Of a stretch of 64,000 nucleotides of DNA, positions 13,663 through 26,410 are shown piece by piece. The stretch comes from Chlorops oryzae (lineage: Eukaryota; Arthropoda; Insecta; Diptera; Chloropidae). The notes beneath the pieces are model-generated. The model worked only from the letters and a program-made list of their open reading frames with translations, did not search any database and had not been told where the DNA came from. The stretch lies in the NCBI GenBank assembly GCA_020466095.1, contig CM035806.1, positions 33,749,060-33,813,059 of the forward strand, given 5' to 3'. The position numbers were made by a program, and so were the translations under genes. Positions within the stretch are counted from its first letter, which is position 1; every line of letters begins with the position of its first letter.

Positions 13663-14006
13663 TTTATTTCTTATAACTATGGCAACAAAAAATATTTTTT
13701 TTTTTATTGTTTTAACCGGCTTCTTTGGTCTAAAATGTTCCAGTGCGATTTAAGAAAAAACTTTAATCTACTATTTTCCCGACGTTTCGATGATTTTTTG
13801 TCATCTTCTTCAGGGGATGTTTTATTAATTCCTACAACTGCACAATTTTACACAACTTAATTATTCAATTTTATCAACATATAATTTTAACCACATAATA
13901 TTTAAATTTAGCGCCTAAAAGTATGCTTATAAATATGAAGAATACTTGCAATTTGCCAGAAATCTATTCGTTCTTGTAGCTTTGTCCATTTAAGAACATC
14001 CTGAGG

Positions 14007-14255
14007 CAGTGGCGGCGCAAGAATAAAATTTTATGTGGGCGAGGTACATTTAGCGAGGCCCAATAAGCAGTGTAATAAATTAAAAAACAGTTGTAAAATT
14101 GCTTTTTACTTGTGTTTTACTGTCAGTAGTATAAATATAGTTTAAGTTTATTTAGTAATACGGACGAATTATTATGAATATTTGAGGCGCGAGGTCCCTT
14201 GGACCGCAAGGCCGTAGGCGGTGGCCCACGTCGCCCACGCCTAACGCCGCCTCTG
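14007..14255. mobile_element. hAT-like MITE (CAGTGGCGGCG)
   Basis: Inverted ends CAGTGGCGGCG and CGCCGCCTCTG. It is flanked by TCCTGAGG (13999-14006) and TGCTGAGG (14256-14263), an 8-bp target duplication with one mismatch. The right half is GC-rich. No open frame. Confidence 0.8.
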
Positions 14256-14263
14256 TGCTGAGG

Positions 14264-17174
14264 AAGTGCTTTAGAAGTTTTGTTGCTTTTTTAGAGCTTT
14301 AATTGTGAACCATTAGTAAAGGGTTAAAATTATGTACTTAAATTGGGTTTTAAATTATCTAAAGCATACATCTAGGTGTTGAATTTTAATAATTTCTATT
14401 GCCCTACTAATAACAAGTTTTTGGTTTTCTTTTCTAGTAAAATTGCAAATAAATTTGTAACTACCTTTCTTGACGTGGTTCGACTGTGAATGAAATGAAT
14501 TCAATTGAAAAAGCTAATTTCGTTACGGTCGCTTGAGACAGTTTGACTGCAATTTGAAGGTCTGATTTTTACACCGCATTATTTAGTTATGGAGTATGCC
14601 TGCCATGATGTCTTTTTGTTTGTTATTTGTTGCCTATCAATTCCATTGTTCGTGTACATTAACTCATTTTTTTTTTAGATTGTTAAGTGGGTACATATTG
14701 TTAACACGATTCCTACATTCATTGAAAAGTGTTTTCCCATCAAATCAATTGATCACTTTAAATGGAACATCTTTGAACATTGAAACTTATCAATGATTGC
14801 CGACAAAGACAATTTGCTGAGAAAGATTGATTTTAAATATATACGTGTATATTTTTGTTGCCTTTTGAAGTGCCTACTTTCTTTTGTATGTATGTATATG
14901 TATATAGCCTTAAATAAGCTCGGCAAAGAGTACAAAACCATAAGAAGACTGTGCAGGCCTCGTCGATTTAAATTAAATTGATTGTCTTGAAGTTCGGAAT
15001 TTTAAGGAAGTTTATTGGGGAAATTATTTTTACGGTAGTTAGGCATAATAAAAAAAAAAAATTTAGTTTGAAAAAGTACTTTCAGTTTCCATTAAAAATC
15101 ACAATCAAAATTTTTCACGAATCAACTAAAAACTGCTTAAACCAATGTGTTTGAAAGAACTTAATCAATATTAAGAAGGAGTGTTTCAGCTCATGTGTTC
15201 TTTTCCCAAAAAAAAAAAAACGCATCTACCTTAAGGACCCATTTTCAGTTCAAAAAAATTTAATTTTGGAAAAAATTTGACTTAAGACGTTTTTGAAATG
15301 ACCGATTCAATTGCAAACAAGGCAATGTGCTCTTCTTCTTTGAGCGAGGCATTTTCTGAGGCTAGTATCCCAAGCTATGCTAATAGGTATTACTTCCCAC
15401 CAAAAGCCTCAACATTATCCGTTTCTCCCTTTCGTTCGTAATAAAATTCCCAGAAAAATGTTCAGAAAAATTCTCATTAGTCTAGTGTTCAGTATTCCTC
15501 GGATTTACATATGTAGTCTCTATATGTAAGCATCCGAACTGTGCCATTCTCATCATTCAATCTATCGAATTTTTTATTAGTAATTAAGTCAGGAGAATGC
15601 TGTGTTGGTCCTACATTTCTTTCAGTGTAAAACTGTTATGAACGATATATTGGTTAAAAAGGGGGTCTTCAATTTAAACCTTCTTTGTGAGGTATAGACA
15701 AGACCTATCAAAAACGGACCAGCTCGAACAATGAGATGTGTAAAGCTGAAGGAAGAGGCGAGTGGTAATCTCTCGTCTAGACATGTTCAAATGATGTTCC
15801 TTTTGTGACGATTATCTGTGCAAATGAGCAGCCAAAATGCTATTGACTTTCTCTGCTCTTCGAACTCCTTTGCTCCTTTTATGATAGTCATCCTATCCGC
15901 TGATGAAAAGATTTCTAATATCCAAAGTAGAATAGAGAACAAGCCCAGAAATTTTTGATCTTTTGACTTGCATTCTTTGAATTCCGCACACTCAAACCAA
16001 AGACAGAAAAAAGAAAAAAGAAAAAAAAAACACTTTTTGATTGTCGGAAATGATTTTCCATTTTCGTATTATTATTCTTCATCCGCATACCTACATCCAT
16101 ATCGTGATACGTTCACTTTTTTTTCCAGATCGATAATTCAATTCGAATCAAACGAGTTTTTTCAAGCCGTGAGAATTAAAAGCTCCGACGTATGTATTTG
16201 GGCGGCTAACTTGGCAATATGGACGATGACCTTCATTATATTGTCTGATTTTTATCTTGGTTTTTGTATTTTTATGATATATACTTTAACTTACGTACGA
16301 ATGTTAATTGATTTTTATGCGACAATTGAACTTTTTAAGATTATGACGATATCTTTCTATATTTAAGTTAACCGAAAAGTCATTTCATGCTCCTCAAATT
16401 ACTGTCAAATGATTCAGATATTGGTAGAGGAACACAATGAAATATTAAAAAAAAAATTTTTTTTAATTTTTTGCTCACACCGCGAAATGATTAATCACTC
16501 GAATCACAAAGGCCAATAAAATGGAACACTATCGAAAAGAATAAAATTCCAGAGCGTGGCCAAAGTGAGAATAAAGTCTAAGAATGGACTGTAATAAATG
16601 ATATATTAATTCATGAGGAAATTATCGAGGAAATTCAGTTTGTTTTTTTAAGCCTAGAATAATAGATTTACTTCCGATTAGGATTGTAAATTGAGGAAAT
16701 CCAATGCCAATCAGTAATTAAGGATTTATGTATGGAGTAATAAACATTAATAAAAGTAATTAAGACATTTTCAGGTGGCGATCAACGAAAAAAACTCAAG
16801 GCTATAGCAAAAGAGTACCTACCATTATTGATTTCTAATGAGTATGGCAACAGAAAATATTAAAAATCAAAAGCCAGATGTATGCTTTTGAATATTAAAA
16901 AAAAAAAAAAACAAATTATGTATATATATTTTTAAGCCTTTACCAATGGCTCATTATTAGGGCTCTAAGTAAATCAACACAGCTTCTAAAATCCTTGCTC
17001 AGGATGTTCTTTAATGGACAAAGCTGCAAGACCCTGCAGTAATGAGTCGGTCAATTTCCTAAGAAGGACTGGCCTTTGACCGGTCCAAATCCTACCGATT
17101 ATATTATGGCAGTTCAATCCATCGAATTCGGCTAGCCGGCGATCGGTAATAAACGGGTTGGTCCACACAGTGGA
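14264..17174. other. Non-coding stretch, mostly featureless
   Basis: AT-rich with poly-A tracts. The 132-codon frame at 15968-16366 is Lys-rich then hydrophobic, has no splice partner or known domain, and was not called. Confidence 0.5.
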
Positions 17175-17261
17175 CAGTCGACCCTCGTTAATTCAAACCT
17201 GCGATAATTCGTAATATTTTTAGAGTCCCTCGAGTTTCGAATTAACGAGAGTCTGAGACTG
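17175..17261. mobile_element. Short pogo/Tigger-like MITE
   Basis: Begins CAGTCGACCCTCGTTAATTC and ends GAATTAACGAGAGTCTGAGACTG followed by TA. The 11-bp segment CTCGTTAATTC is exactly inverted at both ends. A TA duplicate is seen only on the right. Confidence 0.55.
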
Positions 17262-19103
17262 TATTTAACATTTGGCTAGGGTCCGCTGGTTTGACATGCC
17301 CGTAAACCGGAAATGTTTTTCCTCACGAGTTTCTTTGGAATGATAATGATTTTAAAGTCTTCGGCTTTTAAAGAGCTTCTTCTTTTTTAAGCAATAGATC
17401 CTAGTATTTTTACCCTTCGCTTTACCTAGGAGAGGATGGCGAGTTCCCTATAGCCAAACCAAATGCAGATTCGGCAATTTCTAACCTCTTGCTGAATCCT
17501 GATGCATGGTTTGAAGATCTTAAGTCTTTATTTAGTGATTTGGGAGCAAGAAACCTCTTGTAGCTGAATTTGAGGACAAAAAAAAAAAAAAAAAGAATCT
17601 AAGTGAGTCAGATGAAAATATATGGTCTCTATTATAATCGGACACCGCCCTTTTCCTCTACATCGGCGGCGTATGAGATTTGCAAATAATTTTATAAAAC
17701 TTAACTTAACCCCAATGAAATGAAAAAAGAATTATCTTTAATCGTAAACTCCTCCGCAATGGATTTGTCTTCGTTTAAAAACTTGCGGCCTGCAACTAAT
17801 TACGCTCAATTTTCAAGTGAAATTGCCCATTTCTTTTCTTCTTCTTTTCAATTGAAAATTTCTCTAACCAAAAACAAAAACCCATTCCAAATTCATTTTT
17901 AATAGTTTTCAAATAGTTTTCTCGTGCTCATTATAATCTCTTTCACTCAATTAAAAATTCAAGATCTGTTGTCACAGAAAACCCGAAATCGGCCGAAAGC
18001 CATAAGAGAAGGAATTATGGTACGCCATCGTTTTTTGCCGTGTGGCTGTCTTCAATTACACTAAAAAGAAAGAAAAAAATATTTAAAAAATTGCTCATTT
18101 GTTTTTATGGCGGTCTTCGCGAAGGAATTCCGTGCATAATTAAGCATGAAAGGGTTAAAATATTTTTTTATTTTTATTTCTCCATAATTTCCTTTGAAAG
18201 AGCTGTCAATTGCAAACAAGGCGAAATAGGAATTGAGTAAAAAAAATATTGTACAAATATCGCTAAAAATGGCAAGTCTGACTCTCGAGCTCTCGAATGC
18301 GAAATGGCCCTTGATCTATGACAAGAACATTTGAGTTGCAGCAAAGAAAATTACCTTTTATCTTAAACTCAGATTGAGTGATAAAAATATATACATAAGG
18401 CGAATATAAAATTTTAAAGTCATTGCGAGCTAATTTCAAAGATAAGTTTATAAGCCAATCAAAAAAACAAAAATTCAAGTGAGATTCGAACTCATTATTA
18501 TCTTAAACCGTTTGAAGAGTGTCGGCCATAACTTTTTTATCTATACGGCGTATACCTATAAAATTTATATTCAATGTGTTTCGTCTAAGTTCGTCGACCG
18601 ATGGAAAGGTTCCACAAACGTTTTTACATACATATGAATATGTAAATATGTAAACATATGAATTTGTTTTGCCACATTACACGCATGACGAAAATAATTT
18701 AGCACTTTAATATGACAGTAGCTAACTGGAGTAATTTCATTATTACGATTACGGTGACCAGACAAAATTAAGTTGATAAGAAAAAAAGCCGAACAATAAC
18801 TGAGTTTACATAAATTTCTATCTCGAAGTAGTATTGGGATATATTCTTGAGTGAATTTCCCACAAAAAAAAAAAAAAAAAACCCATCGTCATCCTTTTCT
18901 CTTTCGTTCGCATTAAAATTTACATAAAAATTCCAACTAAAATTCGAACTCGTTCAATGTACCTACAGTATTTCTCGGAAATATGAAGCTTCTGTGTATA
19001 TAAGAGCATTAATATCTTAAGAGCATCGCAGCTTGTGACATTGGCAACTTTTATTGTAATGAATTCTTTTGGCTACAAGATTTCCTCGCTTAAGACGAGA
19101 AGT
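17262..19103. other. Non-coding stretch, no features
   Basis: AT-rich; no exon, RNA gene or bounded element is supportable. Confidence 0.5.
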
Positions 19104-19315
19104 ATCCCTGTAGGAAGTTGAACTAGTGCAGAAGTATTCTTCGACTACTTCCCAAATCAACAGTACTACTCGCTCGTAATTTCCCCGCCAATGCATTGAA
19201 CTGTAAACTTTTACTCGGAGGTGCCATTCGAAAATCGACAGTCGCGTCTGAACTAGTGCAGAAGTAGAGGCAACAGGGCCAATTCAGTAAATTTGCTATA
19301 CTACATTGATAGATG

Positions 19316-19392
19316 GGGGACCGGCCCGCGCTGTCGTAGCTCACCCGTGCACCCCGCGATCCTGGCCCAAGCGAACGCCGATTTTTTTTTTT
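19316..19392. other. GC-rich block ending in T-run
   Basis: About 65 nt of very GC-rich sequence (GGGGGACCGGCCCGCGCTG onward) ends in AACGCCGATTTTTTTTTTT. It stands out sharply from the AT-rich background. The T-run would suit a Pol III terminator on the plus strand or a SINE tail on the minus strand. No match to a known RNA was recognised. Confidence 0.4.
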
Positions 19393-19574
19393 AGTTATTT
19401 GTAAAAATTGGAATCCTAAGAGGAATAAAAAGCAAATATATAAAAAAGAAAGGTTTCCAAATTGGCAGAAATTGTTGAGCGAATTTGTGCGCAAAGTTGT
19501 GAGACAGCATTGGTGAAGACTTGTTTTTCAATCCAATTGTTTGAGTTTTTCAAAACATGCCATTCTTCCACATT

Positions 19575-19652
19575 TTTTCGCCTGCGACAGGAATCGAACT
19601 CGAGCCCTTCATATTGCCAAGCGAATACGTTTTCACTACGCCACGGACCTAT
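19575..19652 (-). mobile_element. tRNA-like SINE head
   Basis: On the minus strand, GTGGCGTAGTGAAAACG resembles a tRNA A box and GTTCGATTC (19591-19599) is a canonical B box at tRNA-like spacing. The acceptor stems do not pair, so it is not called as a tRNA gene. It differs from the SINE at 13.4 kb. Confidence 0.6.
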
Positions 19653-19704
19653 TTGACTCACGCACAGCAAATATATTAGATTCTCCCTGTTTAGATTAAG
19701 AGAG

Positions 19705-19784
19705 ACACTGGAAGGAAACACATGAGAGTGACAGAGACGAAAGACATTCCATCTCCGTCTTTCTCATGTGTTTCCTTCCAGTGT
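19705..19784. repeat. Perfect 23-bp stem hairpin
   Basis: The arms 19705-19727 (ACACTGGAAGGAAACACATG onward) and 19762-19784 are exact reverse complements. The 34-nt loop contains a further AGACG/CGTCT pairing. No precursor context is visible. Confidence 0.85.
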
Positions 19785-19960
19785 TTCGCGTTTTGTCGCC
19801 CTGTTTAATCGGGGATATTCATGTGTGGGCAAAATTGAACTGTTGAATATGCCACTAGTTAGGCTATACTGTCCGTGTCTCTTCTCGCGTACTAGTTCTA
19901 TTTCCTATACTCGAGAACTACTCGCTAGGGCACAATTGACCCCACTCTTCCTACAGGGAT

Positions 19961-20944
19961 GTTTGCAGTTTTAAGGATACTTATGTATATCCCGGGGAAT
20001 ACTGTATATATTTTCTTCAGGATATGGTTTTTTCGAGCTTTGGATATTCCACAATACATACAAAATTCAATTTATTATTTATCGACGCTTCTTGATATCT
20101 TTCTATAGAACTTTTTCTCATCAACAGGAAGTGTCAATTTTCTCTCATGCGATATTATTTTCTGATATTTATTTTCATGCGATGTTAGGATCCCCATTAT
20201 ATGACACACTGCATATGATGATAGGGTACAGTCTCAAGACAATTATGTATACATTTAGCATCGCCATCATTGCCAATGAAGTGAAGTTGTTCGATGAGTA
20301 ATTCGAAAATCTAGCTTCGCTATAAATATATCAGATTTGACGTTAATGTCAGGCTGACTTGCTATGTTGGCACGATAAAATTGTATACACGTATTAAGAA
20401 CATTTCAGCATAATCAATTCGATATTGTTGACTTCTGAAGTACAGCCGCAGTTGAGTAAGCGCTCACTCCAGCTTCGGAAAGATTAATCTATAAGGCTAT
20501 GAATGAGGTAGAAAGAATCATATCTATGAGAAGAGGAAAAAAACATTAAAAAAAAAAAAAAAAACAATCCCCAACCTGATTCAGCTTGCTTTTTTATTTT
20601 GCATTATAATCATTTGACGTAAGGTCAGAAATGATATTGTTCGCTGTCAGAGATTGACATCATCGACTCCAAAACAGAGAATTCTCAATGCTGGAGATTC
20701 AAAGTACATTTTTTTTATTTTTTATTTTTAGTAAAATTCTATACCATGAGCGTGACCAAGATTTCACGAAGGAGGAGGCAGCGAAATGAGGGGTTACAGC
20801 CCCTTCTTGCACTACATACAAACATAGTCTTACGTTCATTTATGATTTGCATAATGCTCTTTTAATTGACCGAGCATATTTTTTGCGGTCCGAAAAAATG
20901 CACAAACATTTTCGTTCGACTCGCTCGTACTTGATAGAAAACAA
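19961..20944. other. Non-coding stretch, no features
   Basis: No supportable exon or element. 20747-20815 (GAGCGTGACCAAG to CCCCTTCTTGC) may be an eroded transposon end. Confidence 0.4.
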
Positions 20945-21756
20945 ACAAGTAAGGGTGTTATAGTCGGGCGAGCCTGACAATAGAATACCCGACACAGACA
21001 CATATGTTCAAATAATTTTTAATATCAAGAAGTGTTTAAGGTCATAAGGGGCTCCATATACCGACTTTTGTTTTTATTGAAATATTTCGAAAAAATCCGA
21101 TTTTGGGGCACTTTTGAGATTTTTGTGACAGACCCTAGTACTGGAGGTACCCTTAATAATGGACCGACCAAAAAAAAATTTGGGGAGGATGTTTATGGCT
21201 ACAAACGAGGCATAAGTGCCAACTTTCGTTCAAGTCCCATTTGAATTTCGGGTGTAGGAGAGAATTTTCGAAAAACGTCCTTCTGCCACGCCCACTTTTC
21301 CAATTTTTTAAATTCAAAGTAATTGCCTTAAAATATGTTCAAATACCAAATTTCATCAAAATATCTTGAAAAACTTCGATCTTAGAGCAGTTTTTGTGAT
21401 TTTCGTAACAGACCCTAGTACTGGAGGTACCCCTAAAAATGATCCGATCGGGTCCATTCTCGAACTTGTTCTTGCTTATGTCCCCGTGAGCACGCATACC
21501 AAATTTTGTCAAGATAGCTCAACTCCTTCGATAAGAAAACTGTATACAAACAGACAGACAGACAGACAGACGGACAGACAGACAGACGGACAGATAGACA
21601 GACGGACGGACAGACAGACGGACATGTCTAAATCGAATCTCCTGGTGACGCTGATCATTTCTATATACATTTTGTATAGTCCATCTCAACTGGTTCTGGG
21701 TGTTACACACAACCACACAAACGCAATATACCCTCGACACAGAGTGTGTCGGGTAT
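20945..21756 (-). mobile_element. Helentron, non-autonomous, copy B
   Basis: Same element as at 11650, in reverse. It starts with the 3' end AACAAGTAAGGGTGTTATAG and a GTC..GAGCCTGAC stem-loop. It ends with a long (GACR)n tract at about 21551-21622 and then CACAGAGTGTGTCGGGTATA. Frames across the (GACR)n tract are spurious. Confidence 0.85.
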
Positions 21757-23400
21757 AAAAACAGCTTAACTTCACAAATCGCAAATCGTAAATTCTTGAG
21801 TACGTGTCGAGCGAAGCTTGCGAAGCTATTTGACCCAGTTAAACGCACATCGGCCCGAAGGGTGAGAAGCGTGTTAGGCATGTGGTCAGACGACATTAAA
21901 TTCTTTCGGCCATGTTTTTCTTACAAATTTTTTATTATTTTTTTTTTTTTTTACTACGGCATTCAGTAGTGAGTACGAGTACTAGTACTTTTTTGGGTAG
22001 AAGAAAAAATTAAATAAAACGCAGAGAACACTCGCACACCTGCCTCGACAGACGATTGGTTGGTCGTGCGTCAAATTCGAATGGAGAAGAAAAATTGCGA
22101 CATATTAGCTTATGAGCCATGTACAAAAGAAAAAGAAAAAAGTACCTTGTAAATAAGTACAGAATTCGTACTTATGTGCATGAGAAACGTCACTAAGATT
22201 TCTCCGAAGAACCAGTTTTTTGCTTTCAAGTGGGGAAATCCATGTGGCTTGCTTGGGTCATAGTGTGGTTTTGCCTTAAATCAATTCGCTCCGCAAGGAA
22301 ATATATGTAGATTCAAAGAAGAATAATGCTGGCGATGCGTCATCGCGTCACGCCGTGTGACGACATATTGCGGCTGAGCGCGACAATTCTTCCGACAATT
22401 AACAACACAGCCATTCGGCTCTCGTTTTGCAATTTTTTCTAGCTTGATATTTTTTTTTTTTTTTGCTATTCTTGTATATGTAGCTAGGTATTTTTTAATT
22501 TTATTATTTCTTAGTTTTTACTTTTTAGTGTTTCGCTACGTATAGAAATTTCCAGCGAGGATATGGATGTTCAAGTCCATTTTGTCAATATGAATCGCCA
22601 TTTAACATTTGCGCGCATGGCAGATGGTTCGACTACTCCATTTGTTGAATTTGTCGCCGGACGAGAGACGGACGGGAGTGAAATTAGATTTTTGAGGACA
22701 AAGAGGTCAAATACGTGGCATAATAATTTCCATAACATTTCGGTTCATTAATTTGAATCGCCTTCAACACATTGACAGGTAACCTAAATTTTTGGACTTT
22801 CTTGTCCTGTAATGCCAGCACGCGATCCAAAATACATATTTATTGATTTGATTTAATTTATTTGATCAAAATTTTAATGGGCACATTGGACTAGCTTTTG
22901 AATATTTGTAATAAATACTTTCAAATCAATTTAAATGTAATTAACGGTTAAAGGACAATTGGAATTTTTGGAGTCCTATTAATTATGAATAGTAAAATAT
23001 TTGAATATAAGCTAAGCCACTGGTGGACGTAATGGTGGCTAATCATGTCCTTTGAACTGAAAACAGTCGAATGGATTATTGTTTAGTAAATCTGTCGTTA
23101 TCGTCTCCACCAGAAATAATAAATCTCATTGAAGGGAAAAAACAAAAAATGGCAAACTGTAGGAAAATGTTCCGAAAATTCAAAATCAAAAATCGTTTAA
23201 AATAATTAGAAAATATTTCCGATGCAATACTGATACGTGCGAGAGCTAGTAATGAGTTAAACGAAACGAGGAATCCGGAAAATGAATCCAAGATTTTCTT
23301 TAAATTGGAAAAATTCTTAAGCAAAACTTATCCCAGTAAAGCCTGAAATCCAATTTCGATTTTTTTTTACGTAGAGAAAACAGTCTAGAGTGCAGAGAAT
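21757..23400. other. Non-coding, moderately complex sequence
   Basis: 22320-22560 has balanced composition and could include a promoter or UTR, but no clear TATA, Inr-DPE pair or splice site was identified. The 62-codon frame at 22563-22751 was not recognised and was not called. Confidence 0.35.
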
Positions 23401-23498
23401 CAGTGCCGTCTTTACGCACGGGCCCAATGGGGGCCACACACTTTAGGGGGCCACACACTTTAGGGCCAGGGGCCCTGCATAGGCTAAAGACGGCTCTG
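23401..23498. mobile_element. 98-bp hAT-like MITE (CAGTGCCGTC)
   Basis: Starts CAGTGCCGTCTTTACGCAC and ends CTAAAGACGGCTCTG. It is flanked by CAGAGAAT (23393-23400) and CAGATAAT (23499-23506), an 8-bp duplication with one mismatch. The centre carries a tandem GGGCCACACACTTTA. Confidence 0.82.
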
Positions 23499-23534
23499 CA
23501 GATAATCTACCTCCGCTGTGTACACTGAAGACCG

Positions 23535-23756
23535 TCTCTTCGATTCTACAGCTCTACGTAGAGCTGCCGTCGAAATATTTCGAGTAGAGCTTTACGATGT
23601 GCTTTACGACTTGATACACTGAAAAATTAATTTTTTCTACGGTAGAGTCATAGAGAAAACATTATTTTGCAGTGTAAACAGTCGTGGAATATATAGAAGA
23701 GCTCTGCTCTAAATATGTTGACGGCTGCTCTATGTAGATCTGTAGAATCGAAGAGA
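23535..23756. mobile_element. Foldback element
   Basis: The outer arms, about 60 bp each (TCTCTTCGATTCTACAG at the left, its complement at the right), pair with few mismatches around an interior holding another short inverted repeat. It lies 37 bp from the preceding MITE. Confidence 0.7.
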
Positions 23757-24692
23757 TAAAACAGAAATCATAACATGAAAACGCAATCAATTGAGCAATA
23801 AATGAAAAACCCATATACTCGATCGATACACGCGTAATGCCGACTCACGACTCTCGGATATTATACATACATACATAGTTCATCTAGTATCTAGAATAAT
23901 TGTTGACATTAGAAATAAGTTTGGTTTCATGTTTTCAAAGCAATCTGTTTATATGGAGGCGGCAGCACTTTCATTTCGCCCAATTAATTGAGATTCCTGG
24001 GAATAATTCCTTTTGAAGAGCAATTTCCAACACTGGTTGAACAATCGCAAATTGAGTGCGTCCAGTGGTTGGTGGTGGTGGTGGTGGTGCCTTGACTCCA
24101 CAAACACCAAATGACTACATGAATGCTCGTTACAAACGATGAAAAATTATGAAAATCGCAGAAATTGCATGTATTGCGATATTTATTGTGCCCTTAATTA
24201 GGTCAAAGGGCTCGAAACATCATTAATAATACCCTGCACTAATGAAGAGGTCAATTTACCCAAAAGGAGTACTCTGAGGTTAGTCAAAATATGAATAGTC
24301 GAAATGTAGAGTGTTTTTTAAATATAAGTATGAGGATATATTGACTGCACCTTGAGCAGCAACAAGTGGTCTAGAAGAAATTTAGGTAAAAAAAAAAATA
24401 ACTGGTACATATGGGACAATTGATTTCTAACTCACCACAGGTGGTCGATTCCTGGAGTAGTTGAATGATGGAGTAGTTATTTTTCAATGACAGCTCAATG
24501 TTAAAAAAGACAATATAAGGCATTTTTTGGCGAATTAAAAGTGAGTGTTTCTTGCACTTTTGTGACTAGTCGGAGAGTAGTTCGAAAGTAGTAGAAATTA
24601 CTGCAGTCTAGTTTCTTGCACTTTTATTTTAGTGCATAATGATGTGTTTGAATTGGAAAAATGGCATCTAAAGTGTAACGAGAGGAGGAGGG

Positions 24693-25370
24693 GATTCCCC
24701 CTGGGCCGATTAGTGGAAGGTTACTCCTTTGCAAACGCAGTGATGACCTTTTTTTTTTTGGGTAAAATTTTTGATTTTCGGCAAGAGACTCCGGTTTTGG
24801 AAAGGGGCCACGCACTCCTAGGTTTTTTTTTTTTGATTATTTTGTATATATTTTTTAAATTTTTTTGCCAATGTTTGAGTCAAGAGGGCCGCTGAGAAGG
24901 AAAACCATCAAAATTTCTCTCGACAGGCCTGGCCACAGTTATAGATTTCGGTTTAAATTTTTACTTTTCTTCACGAATTATTCTTCTTTGCAGTGCTCTT
25001 TATAATTTCTCTTCCCCCGAGTAAGAAAAAATTAAAAAAAAACAACGTCAAGTCACTAATGACTACCTGCAATGAAGCAGTCACCTGAACGAACGATAGT
25101 GCTTTAACATTAGAAGCAACATAAAATCACGATTGTTCCACCAACGATGTCGTGATATAATTTCAAGGTCTTCTGATTATTATCATTAATTCAAGTGCTC
25201 GATTCGTTATGTTATGCTATGTTAAACGTTAGGCACCATAATATGCCAAGGGTATGATTTACTCATTCGAAATGTCCAAATGTAATGCTCATTAGGGAAA
25301 TCATAAAGGAGAAGAATGTTGGTGCTCAAATTCTTTCGAATCGCTTTTCAAAGTACCTGATAAATGCGTT
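24693..25370 (+). repeat. Tandem duplication, first copy (678 bp)
   Basis: Directly followed by a second copy. The two differ mainly by many one- to several-base indels with few substitutions. A (GGT)n tract at about 24070-24090 lies upstream. No gene is inside. Confidence 0.9.
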
Positions 25371-26117
25371 GATCCCCTGGGCCTGAAATTTAGTGGAAGG
25401 TTATCCTTTCAAACGCAGTGATGACCTTTTTTTTTTGGTGTAAAATTTTTGATTTTCGGCAAGAGACTCCGGTTATGGAAAGGGGCCGACAAAGCACTTC
25501 TTAAGAGTTTTTTTAAGTTTGAGATAAAAAAAAATCTTTGTAGCTCAATATATTTTTAAAAATTCTTCTAGCCAATTCGTTTGAGTCATAGATGGGTTCG
25601 CTGAGAAGTGAAAATAACAAAATCTTCTCTAATCGACAGGCCTGGCCACAGTTATAGATGTTCGGTTTAAATTGATAGCTTTATCATTCACGAATTATTC
25701 ATTCTTTGCAGTGCTCTATTTAATAATTTCTCTTCCCCCGAGTAATGAAAAAATAAAAGAGTAAACAACGTCAAGTCACTAATGACTACCTGCAATGAAG
25801 CAGTCACCTGAACGAACGATAAGTTGCTTTAACATTGAAGCAACATAAAATCACGATTGTTCCACCAACGATGTCGTGATATAAGTTTCAAGGTCTTCTG
25901 ATTATTGATCATTTAATTAGAAGTGCAATCGATTCGTTAGTAGATCTATGCATCATGTTAAACGATTAGGCACCATAATATGCCAAGGGTATCGACTCTT
26001 ACTCATTCACCGAAACTGTCCAAATAAGTAATGCTCAGCTTAGGGAAATCATAAAGGAGAAGAATGTTGGTGCTCAAATTCTTTCGAATCGCTTTTCAAA
26101 GTACCTGATAAATGCGC
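25371..26117 (+). repeat. Tandem duplication, second copy (747 bp)
   Basis: Second copy, from GATCCCCTGGGCCTGAAATT to GTACCTGATAAATGCG. The copy boundary is exact and immediate. Indel-dominated divergence suggests uncollapsed noisy haplotypes as much as a real duplication. Confidence 0.9.
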
Positions 26118-26220
26118 TTAAGAACCTCCTTGTAAAATTTAGAAAAGAGATCTAATCCTTCTCTTAACGAGTAATACTCGATTCAAATTTCTTCATTTTG
26201 ATGTGATTCTATATACATAC

Positions 26221-26410
26221 CAGTCACAGTTCTGTAAACTCTCCATATAACGAAATCTTCCAAGTTGAACTCGGAGTAAAGAAATTCGTTACAGAGAGAA
26301 TTCGTTATAAGGAGAAAAAAAAAGACTCTAAAAATGTAGCCAAAAAGCCTTGAGAGAAATTCGCTCTAGAGGAGTTCTTATTGACTCTATAATATAGAGA
26401 GTTTCGACTG
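26221..26410. mobile_element. Pogo-like MITE
   Basis: The right end TAGAGAGTTTCGACTG followed by TA is inverted at the left as CAGTC..AAACTCTC with a 10-bp interruption. Subterminal motifs ATAACGAA / TTCGTTATA are typical of pogo/Tigger-like ends. Confidence 0.55.

Larger units (their letters stand above)
19104..19960. mobile_element. Candidate composite element with ATCCCTGTAGGAAG ends
   Basis: A 14-bp motif ATCCCTGTAGGAAG at 19104-19117 is exactly inverted at 19947-19960. Inside are two copies of GAACTAGTGCAGAAGTA (about 19120 and 19250), a GC-rich block, a tRNA-like SINE head and a perfect hairpin. No target duplication was found. Confidence 0.5.

Noticed and set aside
15968..16366. 132-codon frame
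   Set aside because: Biased Lys then Phe/Ile composition in AT-rich DNA, with no homology recognised and no splice sites.
19575..19652. tRNA genes at 13.6, 19.6 and 50.9 kb
   Set aside because: A and B boxes are present but the acceptor and other stems do not pair; SINE heads explain them better.
21366..21896. Frames of 125-130 codons with DRQT/SVCL repeats
   Set aside because: They read through the (GTCY)n tract of a Helentron.
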